DNA from: Candidatus Acidiferrales bacterium
Lineage (GTDB): Bacteria; Acidobacteriota; Terriglobia; Acidiferrales; UBA7541
Assembly (NCBI GenBank): GCA_030038275.1
Contig: JASHPG010000100.1
Span: forward strand, 1-64,000
Reading direction: 5' to 3'
Length of the DNA: 64,000 bases
Shown: one piece after another, positions 41,001 through 50,110 of the stretch
Position numbering within the stretch: position 1 is the first letter of the stretch
Layout of the letters: each line of letters starts with the position of its first letter
Translations under genes and position numbers: made by a program
The notes under the pieces: generated by a model
Told to the model about the DNA's origin: nothing
The model's input: only the letters and a program-made list of their open reading frames with translations
Databases searched by the model: none

Positions 41001-44000
41001 ATGGCAGACAACATCCAGGCACGGACCGCAGCCGCCCGCGGGTTTGTTCGCAGCCTCAACATTCTATTGAGGTTCGCCCGAATGTACGACTTTGGGCATC
41101 CGCGCACAGCCAAGCAGTACGAGACGGCGTGGACGGAGTTGCGCACGGCACTTGGCTCCGAGGATGAAGCCGGATTGCTTTTAGCTGTGTCCGGCGACCA
41201 ACTTTTGATCGATGGGATGCCCCTCGAATCAGGCCCTTCGGAGAAGAGCTTCGCTCAAATGCTCTCCGCTGCGGGAATTGCCAGCATTCACTTTTCGCCC
41301 AGAGTGACGCAAGCGAGCCTGGCGCGCTTTGTCCGCGGGTTTCCCGTGGGTTCATCGTCTAAGCCAGCGCAATTAGCGGAGCAGATGAAGGCTGCGCTCG
41401 AAGGCGATCCGAACATTCACGTGAACGAGGTTTGTTTCGTTCCGGCCGATTCAGCAGTAGCAAAAACCACCGTTGCAGCTCAGATTGCGGCGCGCACTCT
41501 GGGGATGAACGCCGAGCAAACGGATGCTTTGCTTAATGACCCAGAAAGGCTGCTGCAATTGATTGTGGCCGCCGAAGGTACGAAACGGCGCGGCGGAGCA
41601 GGGGATGGCAGTGGTTCGAGCAGCAATGGGCCGGCAGATACTCGCGGTCGCCGGCGCGGTTTTGAGCGCGGTGCTGGCGGACAAGGAAGAGGCGGACACG
41701 ACGCGAGGGTGGAAGACGGCATAGGTGCGGCGGCGGGAAACGGAGTGCGCGACGCGAGTGTGACGCCGCGAACCAGACCTGCGGATGGCAACGCCGAAAA
41801 TTCGGGTGGCGGGTATTCGGGAAACAGCTTGCTGAATTTGCTAGGAACTCCGGAAGCGGCGTGGCCGGGTGTTCCGGCCGGCGAATCAACAGTTCAAGAT
41901 CCGACCACTCCGGTCCGAGGAACGAAATGGAATAACGCGAACGGCGGCAACTCCAACGGGTCGTCTATTTTCACTGGAAATTCAGGGATCGTGCCACCAA
42001 GTGGAACAAGCTCAGGAAACGAAAAAGCGTTTGCCGGAGGCACCGGAGTATTACCGGCGGAGCCTCACGCAGACAGCCATTCGGATTTTCCGGGAGCCAG
42101 ACACTCGCCGTTGGACTCGGCCGCGCCGCAGATGGACGCAGACGGAACTCCGCGCAGCCGATGGGTTCATTCGTCGGCGGGGATCCGATCGAGGCGAAAC
42201 GTGCACGAATCGCGCGGCAGTTCGCTGGCCGTTGAAACCGGCTTGATGAGGTTGCAGGAAGACGAATTGCAGGGGATTTTGCAAGTGCTGGCGCAAATCG
42301 CGCGCACCAACGATTCTGCCAGCGATAAAATTGACCCGACCGCATTCCAGTCACGCCTTTCAACGTTACCGCGGCGCGCGCGGTTCACGGTTAGCCAGGC
42401 GCTGTCGGCCCTGGCCGCACAGGCTCCGTCACAACAGCCGGACCGGCCAATGTTGCTCAAATTGGCCGAACACGTCGCGGTGCGCTTCGCGCTGGAAAGC
42501 TTCGAGCGCGGCGACGTAAAAGTGAACGCCGTAGGTCAACTGCTAGACGAGATGAGCCTGGAACTTGAAGGGCTACGAAAGATAGCGGGAGCTTACGAAG
42601 AGAGGCTTTTGAAGGCAGGAATACCGGTGCAGCCGGCCGGAGAAGCGTTGGCGCGCGAGTTCTGGTCGAAGGTGCCGGAGAAGAAGCGCAAAGCAGTGAT
42701 GGAATCACGGGACGCGTGGTGCGTGCCCGCTGTGAAGGTGCGGGAACACGTTGAAACGCTTATCAAAGAAGGAAAAACGGACGAAGCCGAGCATATCTTG
42801 CGCAACTACGCCGGATGCATCCGTCACCAGAGCCCAGAGGCGCGGAAACAAACAGCGCTCGGGCTGGCGGAACTTGGGTCTGTTTACGCGGAACGCGACG
42901 ATAAGCTTTTCACCGATACAATCCGCGACGTGGGTCTGCAACTGGCCGAAGAAAAGAATTCCGAATTGCAAAGCGTGCTGGGAGCGGCGTTTGTGCGGCT
43001 GAGCCAGGAAGCGGCGAACAAACGGTGTTACGGCGCGATGCAGCGGTCCGTGGAAATGGTCGAGCATATCGAAAGAGAGCGGCCGGGCGGCGGCAAGAGC
43101 CTGCGGCCGCGGATCGCAGTGGAAGACAGGCTGCCGGAGTTCATCGACGAATCGCTTCGAGCGGGAGATGTTCCCAATGGACTGAAAGAACTTCTACGAC
43201 GAATGCCGAAAGCGTCAGCCGAACACATCGCGGTGCGATTCGGGCGGACGGGGTTCCGGCAGGATTGCGACCTCCTAGCGTCGATGATGGAGTTGCTCGG
43301 AACGGACGGCCTGCATCACTTGCGCGCACAGCTTCGCGACGGCGAGCCCAGCAAAGCGATCGACACGATTGGAATCCTGGCGCGCATGGATCTGGAGGAA
43401 TTGGAGCGGCTTTTGCCGGAGCGGATGAGGGAATGGAGAAGGGCGGCTCACGACCGCGTGGTCCGGCAGATCGCTTCGAGCGGCGCCCGCGAACGGGGAC
43501 GACTGCTGCTGATGTTGTTCGATTCACTCGACTGCTTGATCCGGCCGCTGGCGATCGATGAAATCGGGATGGCGGGAGAGAAGCTGGCGGAAATGCGGCT
43601 CCTGCGAATCGCCGAAGGCGACATTCCGCGAGATTCGACGGAGTATTTGAGGCTCAAGGCCATTGAAGCGCTCGGCCGGCTACGAACATCAGGCAGCGAG
43701 ACCTTACTGCGCCGAATCGCCGAGACGCGCAAAGCGTGGCGCTGGGCGCACGCATCGGAACTGCGCGTGGTTTCCGCACAGGCCATGGAGAAGATCGACC
43801 CGGAGTGGGTCCGCGACTTTTTACCTCACAGTGGGCTGAACGTGGCAGAGCTTTCGATCGACATTCTGGATAGCGATCCGGAATCACCGGCGATTCGGCA
43901 GCGGCGATATCCAAGACTCCGCCTGGAAAAGCCTGTCTCCGCTGTAACGACAAACCTGAAAGAGAATTGCCAACTGGAAATTCCAGAGATGGCGCTCGGC

Positions 44001-44264
44001 GGTGGAGTGGCGGTGTGCCAGCAGAACCTTCATCCGGGCAGCGTTGTGGAGTTGAAGATGAACGGGACGCTCAACGCGGTGAAGGCTCAGTCAATCGTCC
44101 GGGACGCGAACGCGCAGGCGCGCGCTTTCGAGCTGGTGGAAATCGAGCTGGAAGAGCGAGCAAAACTGCGCAAGCTGCTGGTGCAATCCGGGAACATTCA
44201 AAAACAGTCGCGTTCGGAGGAGCGCAGCCGGAGAAGCACGCGGGCGTTCATCATCGGCGGTTAA
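41001..44264 (+). CDS. Large helical-repeat protein with a C-terminal PilZ-like domain
   Basis: A 1087-residue protein. Residues 1-200 are a helical domain of unknown kind. About 200-400 are Gly/Ser/Asn-rich and disordered (low complexity). From roughly 400 to 970 come HEAT-like helical repeats (VRQIASSGARERGRLLLMLF, SEYLRLKAIEALGRLRTSG). The last 110 residues start RQRRYPRLRLEKPVSAVT, which is the Arg-rich first PilZ motif. The expected D/N-x-S-x-x-G motif reads MALGGG, so c-di-GMP binding is doubtful. The ATG at 41001 follows a short AGG. Family function unknown, possibly a large scaffold. It is convergent with the exopolysaccharide operon. Confidence 0.8.
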   Translation: MADNIQARTAAARGFVRSLNILLRFARMYDFGHPRTAKQYETAWTELRTALGSEDEAGLLLAVSGDQLLIDGMPLESGPSEKSFAQMLSAAGIASIHFSPRVTQASLARFVRGFPVGSSSKPAQLAEQMKAALEGDPNIHVNEVCFVPADSAVAKTTVAAQIAARTLGMNAEQTDALLNDPERLLQLIVAAEGTKRRGGAGDGSGSSSNGPADTRGRRRGFERGAGGQGRGGHDARVEDGIGAAAGNGVRDASVTPRTRPADGNAENSGGGYSGNSLLNLLGTPEAAWPGVPAGESTVQDPTTPVRGTKWNNANGGNSNGSSIFTGNSGIVPPSGTSSGNEKAFAGGTGVLPAEPHADSHSDFPGARHSPLDSAAPQMDADGTPRSRWVHSSAGIRSRRNVHESRGSSLAVETGLMRLQEDELQGILQVLAQIARTNDSASDKIDPTAFQSRLSTLPRRARFTVSQALSALAAQAPSQQPDRPMLLKLAEHVAVRFALESFERGDVKVNAVGQLLDEMSLELEGLRKIAGAYEERLLKAGIPVQPAGEALAREFWSKVPEKKRKAVMESRDAWCVPAVKVREHVETLIKEGKTDEAEHILRNYAGCIRHQSPEARKQTALGLAELGSVYAERDDKLFTDTIRDVGLQLAEEKNSELQSVLGAAFVRLSQEAANKRCYGAMQRSVEMVEHIERERPGGGKSLRPRIAVEDRLPEFIDESLRAGDVPNGLKELLRRMPKASAEHIAVRFGRTGFRQDCDLLASMMELLGTDGLHHLRAQLRDGEPSKAIDTIGILARMDLEELERLLPERMREWRRAAHDRVVRQIASSGARERGRLLLMLFDSLDCLIRPLAIDEIGMAGEKLAEMRLLRIAEGDIPRDSTEYLRLKAIEALGRLRTSGSETLLRRIAETRKAWRWAHASELRVVSAQAMEKIDPEWVRDFLPHSGLNVAELSIDILDSDPESPAIRQRRYPRLRLEKPVSAVTTNLKENCQLEIPEMALGGGVAVCQQNLHPGSVVELKMNGTLNAVKAQSIVRDANAQARAFELVEIELEERAKLRKLLVQSGNIQKQSRSEERSRRSTRAFIIGG

Positions 44265-44277
44265 AGCGGCTGCTCCG

Positions 44278-45333
44278 TTATTCTGGGGGCGCGAACTTGC
44301 CTCGCCGATCCAGCCGAATTTCACGATTGTTCCCGCGTAGCGCGCCGAGCGAAATCACAAGAGCAATAATCCCCGCCATACTTGCGGTCAAAATCCACAG
44401 ACTTCCAAGCAATCCAAACCACAGGCTGAGCCACGCCGCGGCGGATAGAGCGACAGTAATCGCGTAAAAGAAGAGTGCGATCGCGCGTGGAGTCCAACCG
44501 CGCGCGAGCATGACGTCATAGATATGCGATCTATCGCCCTGTAGTGGAGACCTGCGGGAGCGCAGGCGTCGAAAGACCGCGAGAGCGAAATCCGCAACCG
44601 GCAAAGCCGCAATCGTAAGGAGTACGATTGCGACGGGCGAAGACGCGCGGGCGGCCTGCGAGGGACTGAGCGCAAGGAGCGCGACGCAGAGCCCGATGAA
44701 GGTGCTACCGCAGTCTCCGAGGTAAATGGAAGCTGGCGCCCAGTTATAGAACAGAAAAGCGGAACATGAACCTGCAAGGCAGGCAGCGACGAGCGGCGAT
44801 CGGCCTGGTGCAGCGCCGCGGGTGATTAGGAGGAAAGCGGCGCCCGCGATCGCGGCGACACCGGTTGCGAGGCCGTCCGATCCATCCAAAAAGTTAAATG
44901 TGTTCGTGAAGACCACCACGAGAGTACAAACCAAAATCAAGCCAATTGCGCCAGTGGCTGGCAAAATATTCCCGCACAAAAATCTGTAGCCACCGGCCCA
45001 CAGAATAATGCCGGAGGCGATTTGGGCCACGAGCCGGGCGTAGGGGGAAAGTGTGCGCAGGTCGTCGAAGAGTCCGGCAAGCCATACGACTCCGAGCGCG
45101 GCGAAGGCGAGCGCGACGCCACCGCGGTTGTTTCGAGAGGCGATGAGCATACCAACGGCGAACGACATGGCGATGGCAACACCGCCGAGACGCGGCATGG
45201 GCCGCGAATGAATCTTCAGAGGACCGGGGAAGTCAACGAAGCTATAGCGCAGGCAGAGCGCGCGAACCGCCGGCACGAGCGCCACACATACGACGAACGA
45301 GACAAGCGCGGCGATTGCGGCAGATGAGATCAG
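44278..45333 (-). CDS. WecA/MraY-like undecaprenyl-phosphate sugar-1-phosphate transferase
   Basis: A 351-residue membrane enzyme with about ten helices. It has GLFDDLRTLSP, FTNTFNFLDGSDGLATG (catalytic Asp-rich loop), YLGDCGSTFIG and a DRSHIYD end loop, all found in WecA-type enzymes that start lipid-linked glycan synthesis. No ATG or GTG fits. A CTG at 45331-45333 overlaps the CapA stop as CTGA and has CACGGAG seven bases upstream, so I call a CTG start. The longer frame to 45723 adds an Arg-rich stretch shadowing CapA. It is the last gene of the exopolysaccharide operon. Confidence 0.88.
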   Translation of the reverse strand: MISSAAIAALVSFVVCVALVPAVRALCLRYSFVDFPGPLKIHSRPMPRLGGVAIAMSFAVGMLIASRNNRGGVALAFAALGVVWLAGLFDDLRTLSPYARLVAQIASGIILWAGGYRFLCGNILPATGAIGLILVCTLVVVFTNTFNFLDGSDGLATGVAAIAGAAFLLITRGAAPGRSPLVAACLAGSCSAFLFYNWAPASIYLGDCGSTFIGLCVALLALSPSQAARASSPVAIVLLTIAALPVADFALAVFRRLRSRRSPLQGDRSHIYDVMLARGWTPRAIALFFYAITVALSAAAWLSLWFGLLGSLWILTASMAGIIALVISLGALRGNNREIRLDRRGKFAPPE

Positions 45334-46478
45334 GGCAAAACTCCGTGAAGCAGGCGGCGGACGTGGCGAGGGCGAACGCGTGTTGCTTTGCGAGCGAGTC
45401 CGAGCGCACCGGCTTGGCGGAAGGCGGCGCGGAGATCGCGTGCGTATAACGGGACCATTCCGGGAGAGGTTTCTTGATAGAAACGGGCGGCGGAAGCGCC
45501 ATCGGCGATCTCCGAGCTTAGATCGAGAAACCGGCCGATGATGGCACGAGCCAAATTTGGCGAGGGCACCTCGGCGAATCCTGAGTCCGCGAGCCACACG
45601 GGGCGGATTTCGATGGATGCGAGCGAGGCATCGGGGTGAAGCGCCGCGACGACGGCCAAACCTTCGCGTTCGAGCGGCGACGCAATATATCCGGAGACAA
45701 TGCTGCCGAGGCCGTAAAAGCAAAAGGAGGGCGCGCTATCGTTCGCCGCGATAGCTCTTGAGCCGCTAATGCGATGCGAGTGGCAGGCGGCGACAAGATT
45801 AAATCCTGAGCGGGCGATGCGGTCCATAAGCGCGGCGTCGCTGGGATCGGGACGGCTGGCGCGCAAGCATCCGCAGTGGAGCAGCGCGACCGAAAATTTC
45901 GCGCCGCGGGATTTGAGCGACGCAGCCGCGAGGCGAGCACGAGAGAGCGTAGCAGGTTCAACTCCAGCGACGCGATTCGTCGCGAGATCGCGCGAGGCAC
46001 GAGCGGCGGCCCAAAAACCTACACGCACGCCACCAGGACCTTGCCAGAGGAAGATCTCGGGTGGCTGGCGAAGGGTGCGACCGGCACCGAGAGAAGTGAG
46101 GTTACGGGCGTTGAGGGCTTCGCGGGTGCGCTCGGCTCCCGCACGTCCGAAGTCATACGCGTGATTATTGGCGAGGCTCATGACGGGGCCGCGAAAGCCA
46201 TTGAGGTATTCGAGGCAATTGGAATCGGCGGAAACGATTTCACCGAGGCCGACGAGGGGGCGGGCGGGGACGCCATCTGTGTCGAGCGGGCATTCGAGGT
46301 TCAGGAAGCAAGCGTCAGCGTCCCGAAAAACCGGCGCGACAGTGAGCGCAGCTTCGGTCCAACCGCCCGGGGGAAGAGATAGCAAGCCTGCAGGAAGGAA
46401 ATCGCCTGCTATCGCGATGCGCGCAACGACGGGGGCGGCGTGGCCCGATTGCCAAAGGACGTGAGAAGGCGGACTCAT
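45330..46478 (-). CDS. CapA-family (poly-gamma-glutamate synthesis-like) protein
   Basis: A 382-residue CapA/PgsA-type protein in the metallophosphatase fold: IAGDFLPAG near the start, DACFLNLECPLDTDG, MSLANNHAYDFGRAG and VAACHSHRISG. In capsule loci such proteins act on polymer export or lipid attachment, with the mechanism unsettled. The ATG at 46476-46478 overlaps the flippase gene by four bases. The longer frame to 46661 lies inside that gene. The three conserved His/Asn/Asp motifs are kept. Confidence 0.87.
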   Translation of the reverse strand: MSPPSHVLWQSGHAAPVVARIAIAGDFLPAGLLSLPPGGWTEAALTVAPVFRDADACFLNLECPLDTDGVPARPLVGLGEIVSADSNCLEYLNGFRGPVMSLANNHAYDFGRAGAERTREALNARNLTSLGAGRTLRQPPEIFLWQGPGGVRVGFWAAARASRDLATNRVAGVEPATLSRARLAAASLKSRGAKFSVALLHCGCLRASRPDPSDAALMDRIARSGFNLVAACHSHRISGSRAIAANDSAPSFCFYGLGSIVSGYIASPLEREGLAVVAALHPDASLASIEIRPVWLADSGFAEVPSPNLARAIIGRFLDLSSEIADGASAARFYQETSPGMVPLYARDLRAAFRQAGALGLARKATRVRPRHVRRLLHGVLP

Positions 46479-47983
46479 AAGGCCTCGGCGCGTGCCGTAG
46501 TGCGCGAGAACGCCCACCGGATTAGCCGTCTGCGAAGTGGATGCCGCCACATCGATACGAGCAGCAGGCAAACGGCAAGGATGATGGCCGCGGACAGCAC
46601 GGGCGACGCAGAAAACCGATCCGCTCGTGAAAACAGCATGGCGCAGAGAATGATGGCGCACGGGGCGGAGAACATCAGTAGCGAGCGGCTTTCGGCGGGA
46701 AGCAGCACAGCGAACGGAATGCGGTTATTGCGGAGATAAGCGAGATGAATGAAGACGTATCCGCCGGCCAGCGACAACGCGGAAACGGCTACAACGGCGA
46801 TACCGCCGAAAGAATGTCCGGCAATGAGGCCGAGGCCGGCGTTGAGAATGGCGGTGGAGGCGCAGCTGATCGTGACCGGGCGGAGAGCGCCCGTCCCAAG
46901 ATCGAAGACGTAGGCTGGATTCGCCAGAACGTTCAGGAGCCACGCGAGAACGAGCATGGCGACGAATTCGACGAAGATTGGCTCGTAATAACCGATCCAA
47001 ACGCGCGAGACAAAGGGCGCCAGGACGGCAATAGCCGCAAAGGAAGGGACGGCGAGGAAAAATACGAGGCGATAGGAGTCTCGATAGAGGCCTGGGAGCG
47101 ATTCGCGGTCGGTTTCCTGAAGATGCGAAACGGCGGGGATCAAAACTTGATTGGCCTGCACGATCAATTCGCGGCACGTGACGACGCAGCGAGAAGCGAG
47201 ATCGTAGAAGCCGGTCATGGCCAAACCGCCAAATTTAGCAATGAGAGCCTTGGTGACCGGCTCGCGAAGAGATTGGCAGGCGGTGATGAATTGAAAATGC
47301 AGTCCGTAAGCAGCAATTTCACGAAAGAGACCGCGATCCCAGCGGCGCGGCAAGAGCGGCAGGCGCGAGAGCTTACGACGAAGAATGAACCAAGTGAGCG
47401 CGACGAAGGCCGCGGCCTGCAGCGCTTGCGCGAGTGCAATTCCCATGAGCCCATGCGCGGGCACGAGAGCAAACGCGAGCAAGAGGTACGCGAGCGAGCC
47501 GCCGAGTTCGAGGTAATTGCAAAGGGTGATCCATTGATGTCCGGCTAGCCCTGCTTGAAGAATGGCTTGCATTACGTTGCACCAGAGGGAGACGAGAGCG
47601 CAGGGGAGAATCGCGATCGCTTCGGGGAGCGCAGAGCGGGGGACCACAAGCCCGAGAACCCAGCAGGCGGCCGGATAAAGGGCAAGCGCAACCGCAGCGA
47701 TGCAGACAGCAGCGGAAAGAATGGCCGTCTGAATAAGCAGCGAAACCTCTGAATCGCTATTGCGAGCGGCATACTTAGCAACGTATTTGACGATGCCGGT
47801 GGCAAAACCTTGATGGGCAAGCGCGACGACCGACGTGGTGGCGAGAACGAGGGACCAAATTCCCAGGCGCTCCATGCCGAGAGCGCGAATCAGGAAGCGA
47901 TACAGGAAAAACAGGATCGCGGCACTGGCGAGCACCTGAATCGAGGTCGTGACAGCGTTGAGAAAAACTTGACGCCGATTCAT
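46475..47983 (-). CDS. Wzx-type oligosaccharide flippase
   Basis: A 502-residue protein with twelve to fourteen predicted membrane helices and few charged loops, of the MATE/PST polysaccharide-transporter kind. N-terminal TSIQVLASAAILFFLYRFLI is typical. It moves undecaprenyl-linked repeat units across the inner membrane. The start is ATG 47981-47983, overlapping the glycosyltransferase stop by four bases. It has no cytosolic domain. The repeat unit is not known. Confidence 0.85.
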   Translation of the reverse strand: MNRRQVFLNAVTTSIQVLASAAILFFLYRFLIRALGMERLGIWSLVLATTSVVALAHQGFATGIVKYVAKYAARNSDSEVSLLIQTAILSAAVCIAAVALALYPAACWVLGLVVPRSALPEAIAILPCALVSLWCNVMQAILQAGLAGHQWITLCNYLELGGSLAYLLLAFALVPAHGLMGIALAQALQAAAFVALTWFILRRKLSRLPLLPRRWDRGLFREIAAYGLHFQFITACQSLREPVTKALIAKFGGLAMTGFYDLASRCVVTCRELIVQANQVLIPAVSHLQETDRESLPGLYRDSYRLVFFLAVPSFAAIAVLAPFVSRVWIGYYEPIFVEFVAMLVLAWLLNVLANPAYVFDLGTGALRPVTISCASTAILNAGLGLIAGHSFGGIAVVAVSALSLAGGYVFIHLAYLRNNRIPFAVLLPAESRSLLMFSAPCAIILCAMLFSRADRFSASPVLSAAIILAVCLLLVSMWRHPLRRRLIRWAFSRTTARAEAL

Positions 47984-49167
47984 TTGGCGACTCGCGTTGG
48001 CTTCGGAACGCGGAGGTCCGGCGGCCGCGATACGTCCCTATCTGGTTTCCAGGCGCTTGATGAACGGCCAGCGAGTCCTTTTAACGTGCCGATTAGGGCA
48101 GCGAAGTTCACGAGGCAAAAAGACACGGGGATTGACCACGGAGCGCGGAGGCTATGATTGCGTCCAAAGAGGCCGATGAACGCAGCGCAGTAAAAGGCGA
48201 TTTGCAGGGCGAAAATGGCGCGCAGCGTGGGCCGGGAAAGGGCGAGCGCGTTCGCAGCGAAGATCGCGATCAGGAAATACGGCACCAGCCAACGAAGCAG
48301 TTTATGAGACCAAAGGGCAAAGGCCACGGAACCGCGACGAAACGGGTTGAGCAGATCACGATGAGCGAGCAAGGCGCGGAAATCCTTGGCGATGATGCGC
48401 GTTTTCATGCGGCGCATTGCTGGGGGGCTGATCTGCGAAAGGTTGGTTGTGACGACGACGCGACGATCGAGCCGATTGATGAAGCCTGCGCGCAAGACGC
48501 ACAAGGGCAGGACAAAATCGTCGCCAAAGCGCGGATCGAGAGACTGCCAAAGCGAGCGACGCATGGCGAAGAGCGAGCCGGAGGCCACGGCGAGCAGTCC
48601 GAGGTCGCTTTCGCGCTGCCGGAGCCAGGTTTCATAGCGGAGGTAAATACTTTCGTTGGCGGTAAGGGAAGACTGCGAGGCGTTTCGAAAGCGGGGCCAG
48701 GCAGTGACCAGTCCAACGCGCGGATCGGCGAAGTGCTCGATGAGATGCGAAAGCGCCTCGCGCGGGAGCAGGCAGTCGGCGTCCGTAAAGGCGAGGATTT
48801 CTCCGCCGGCATACGCAACCAGGCTGTTCTGCATCGAGCTTTTTCCATGCTGTTTGGGAAACGAGACGAGGCCCACGCCATGGCACGCGAACCGGCGTAC
48901 GATTTCTTCGGTGCGGTCGGATGAGCCGTCGCTGCCAATGAGGATTTCGACTTTGTCGCGAGGATAATCGAGCGCGAGCAGATTGCGGAGCTTCTCTTCG
49001 ATGCAGGATTCTTCGTCGTGCGCCGCAACGATGATGCTTACCAGCGGGCGCGAGGCCATGCGTCGGAAAGTTCGCGTGCGCCGCGTCGTGCCCAGCCAAA
49101 GCAGCAGAGGATAGCCGAAGTACACGTACGTGACGAGAGCGAGGCACGCGCCACAAAGGATCAACAT
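47980..49167 (-). CDS. Membrane glycosyltransferase, family 2
   Basis: A 395-residue GT2 enzyme. An N-terminal helix is followed by the catalytic domain with VSIIVAAHDEESCIEEKLRN, GSDGSSDRTEEIV and FTDADCLLP (the DxD metal site), then three C-terminal helices and an Arg/Pro-rich tail. Such enzymes add sugars to a lipid-linked chain at the inner membrane. The ATG is at 49165-49167. It is 13 bases beyond the end of the YdjC-like gene. Confidence 0.88.
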   Translation of the reverse strand: MLILCGACLALVTYVYFGYPLLLWLGTTRRTRTFRRMASRPLVSIIVAAHDEESCIEEKLRNLLALDYPRDKVEILIGSDGSSDRTEEIVRRFACHGVGLVSFPKQHGKSSMQNSLVAYAGGEILAFTDADCLLPREALSHLIEHFADPRVGLVTAWPRFRNASQSSLTANESIYLRYETWLRQRESDLGLLAVASGSLFAMRRSLWQSLDPRFGDDFVLPLCVLRAGFINRLDRRVVVTTNLSQISPPAMRRMKTRIIAKDFRALLAHRDLLNPFRRGSVAFALWSHKLLRWLVPYFLIAIFAANALALSRPTLRAIFALQIAFYCAAFIGLFGRNHSLRAPWSIPVSFCLVNFAALIGTLKGLAGRSSSAWKPDRDVSRPPDLRVPKPTRVAK

Positions 49168-49180
49168 GCGGCCTCGTGCG

Positions 49181-50110
49181 TCACGGCAGCACCGGGGCGT
49201 GATTGGGCGCGGGTTGCGCGGCGGGATGCTCGGCCAAATGGCGGTAGGTGATCAACTGAATTTGGTTGCGCGTGAGGATCTCGCGCATTTCGCGGTCGGC
49301 GAGCCAATGAAGTTCATTTTCGCGCAGATCGCGGATGGAGTCTCTTTCTGAAAAACCGCGCTCTGGAAGGCCAGGATGGCAAGTTAGTTCGAAAATTCCT
49401 GGCGCTGGAGCAAGGAGCGCGAGCTTCCACTGCTCCTCTAATGCTTCGAGATTGTGGCGGTCACGCGAATGGAAGGACAGCCGAGCGGACGGCATGCGAA
49501 AGCTTCGAAACGCGCCGAACTGCAACGCGCTTCTGTAACCGCGGACGAATGCACGGCGGGCGAATGGTCCCTCGTGCGGCCCACCGAGGCGATCCGCGAG
49601 TGTCGAACTGCCGCGCGTCCAGACGGTGCATCGGGGCGAGCGCGCGCAACGGATACCTTCGGATTTTAGGGCTCGAACGAATGGCAAAACGGCGGCGGGA
49701 TACAGATGCATGTGGTGATGCGAGTCGGCGTGCGTGGGGGCGATGCCGTGCTGTTTCATCCAACGAATTTGGGCGGTGAACTCGGCGAAAATCTCGCGGC
49801 TGCGAACTCGGCCGGTGAAGAGACGGCGGATCATGACACGAGGCGAATGAAACGTGCCGTCCGGTCCGACCAGAGAGCGAACGTCCGCTGGAGGAAGGAG
49901 AGGGCGGCCGAAGCAGATGTTCAAGTGCACGCCGACGCCGAGGCTGGGAAACTTCGAGACGCGATCGATAGCGTAATCCGCGGCGGGCATGTTCGGCATC
50001 AGTGAGGCGCTGGTGAGGAATCCGTAGCGGTGAGCGATGATGATGGCGTCGGTGATACCGCGACTCATTCCGAGGTCGTCAGCGTTGACGATCAGATGCG
50101 TGGCGCTCAC
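49181..50110 (-). CDS. YdjC/ChbG-like carbohydrate deacetylase
   Basis: A 309-residue protein of the YdjC family: INADDLG-like VNADDLGMSRGITDAI (metal Asp pair), THADSHHHMHLYPA (His cluster) and FELTCHPGLP. The fold removes acetyl groups from amino sugars. In an exopolysaccharide locus it probably trims N-acetyl groups on the repeat unit. The ATG overlaps the PaaK-like gene stop by four bases. Confidence 0.88.
   Translation of the reverse strand: MSATHLIVNADDLGMSRGITDAIIIAHRYGFLTSASLMPNMPAADYAIDRVSKFPSLGVGVHLNICFGRPLLPPADVRSLVGPDGTFHSPRVMIRRLFTGRVRSREIFAEFTAQIRWMKQHGIAPTHADSHHHMHLYPAAVLPFVRALKSEGIRCARSPRCTVWTRGSSTLADRLGGPHEGPFARRAFVRGYRSALQFGAFRSFRMPSARLSFHSRDRHNLEALEEQWKLALLAPAPGIFELTCHPGLPERGFSERDSIRDLRENELHWLADREMREILTRNQIQLITYRHLAEHPAAQPAPNHAPVLP

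Noticed and set aside
44278-45723. 481-codon frame for the WecA-like gene
   Set aside because: The first 130 codons are an Arg-rich shadow of CapA; the family start is near 45333.
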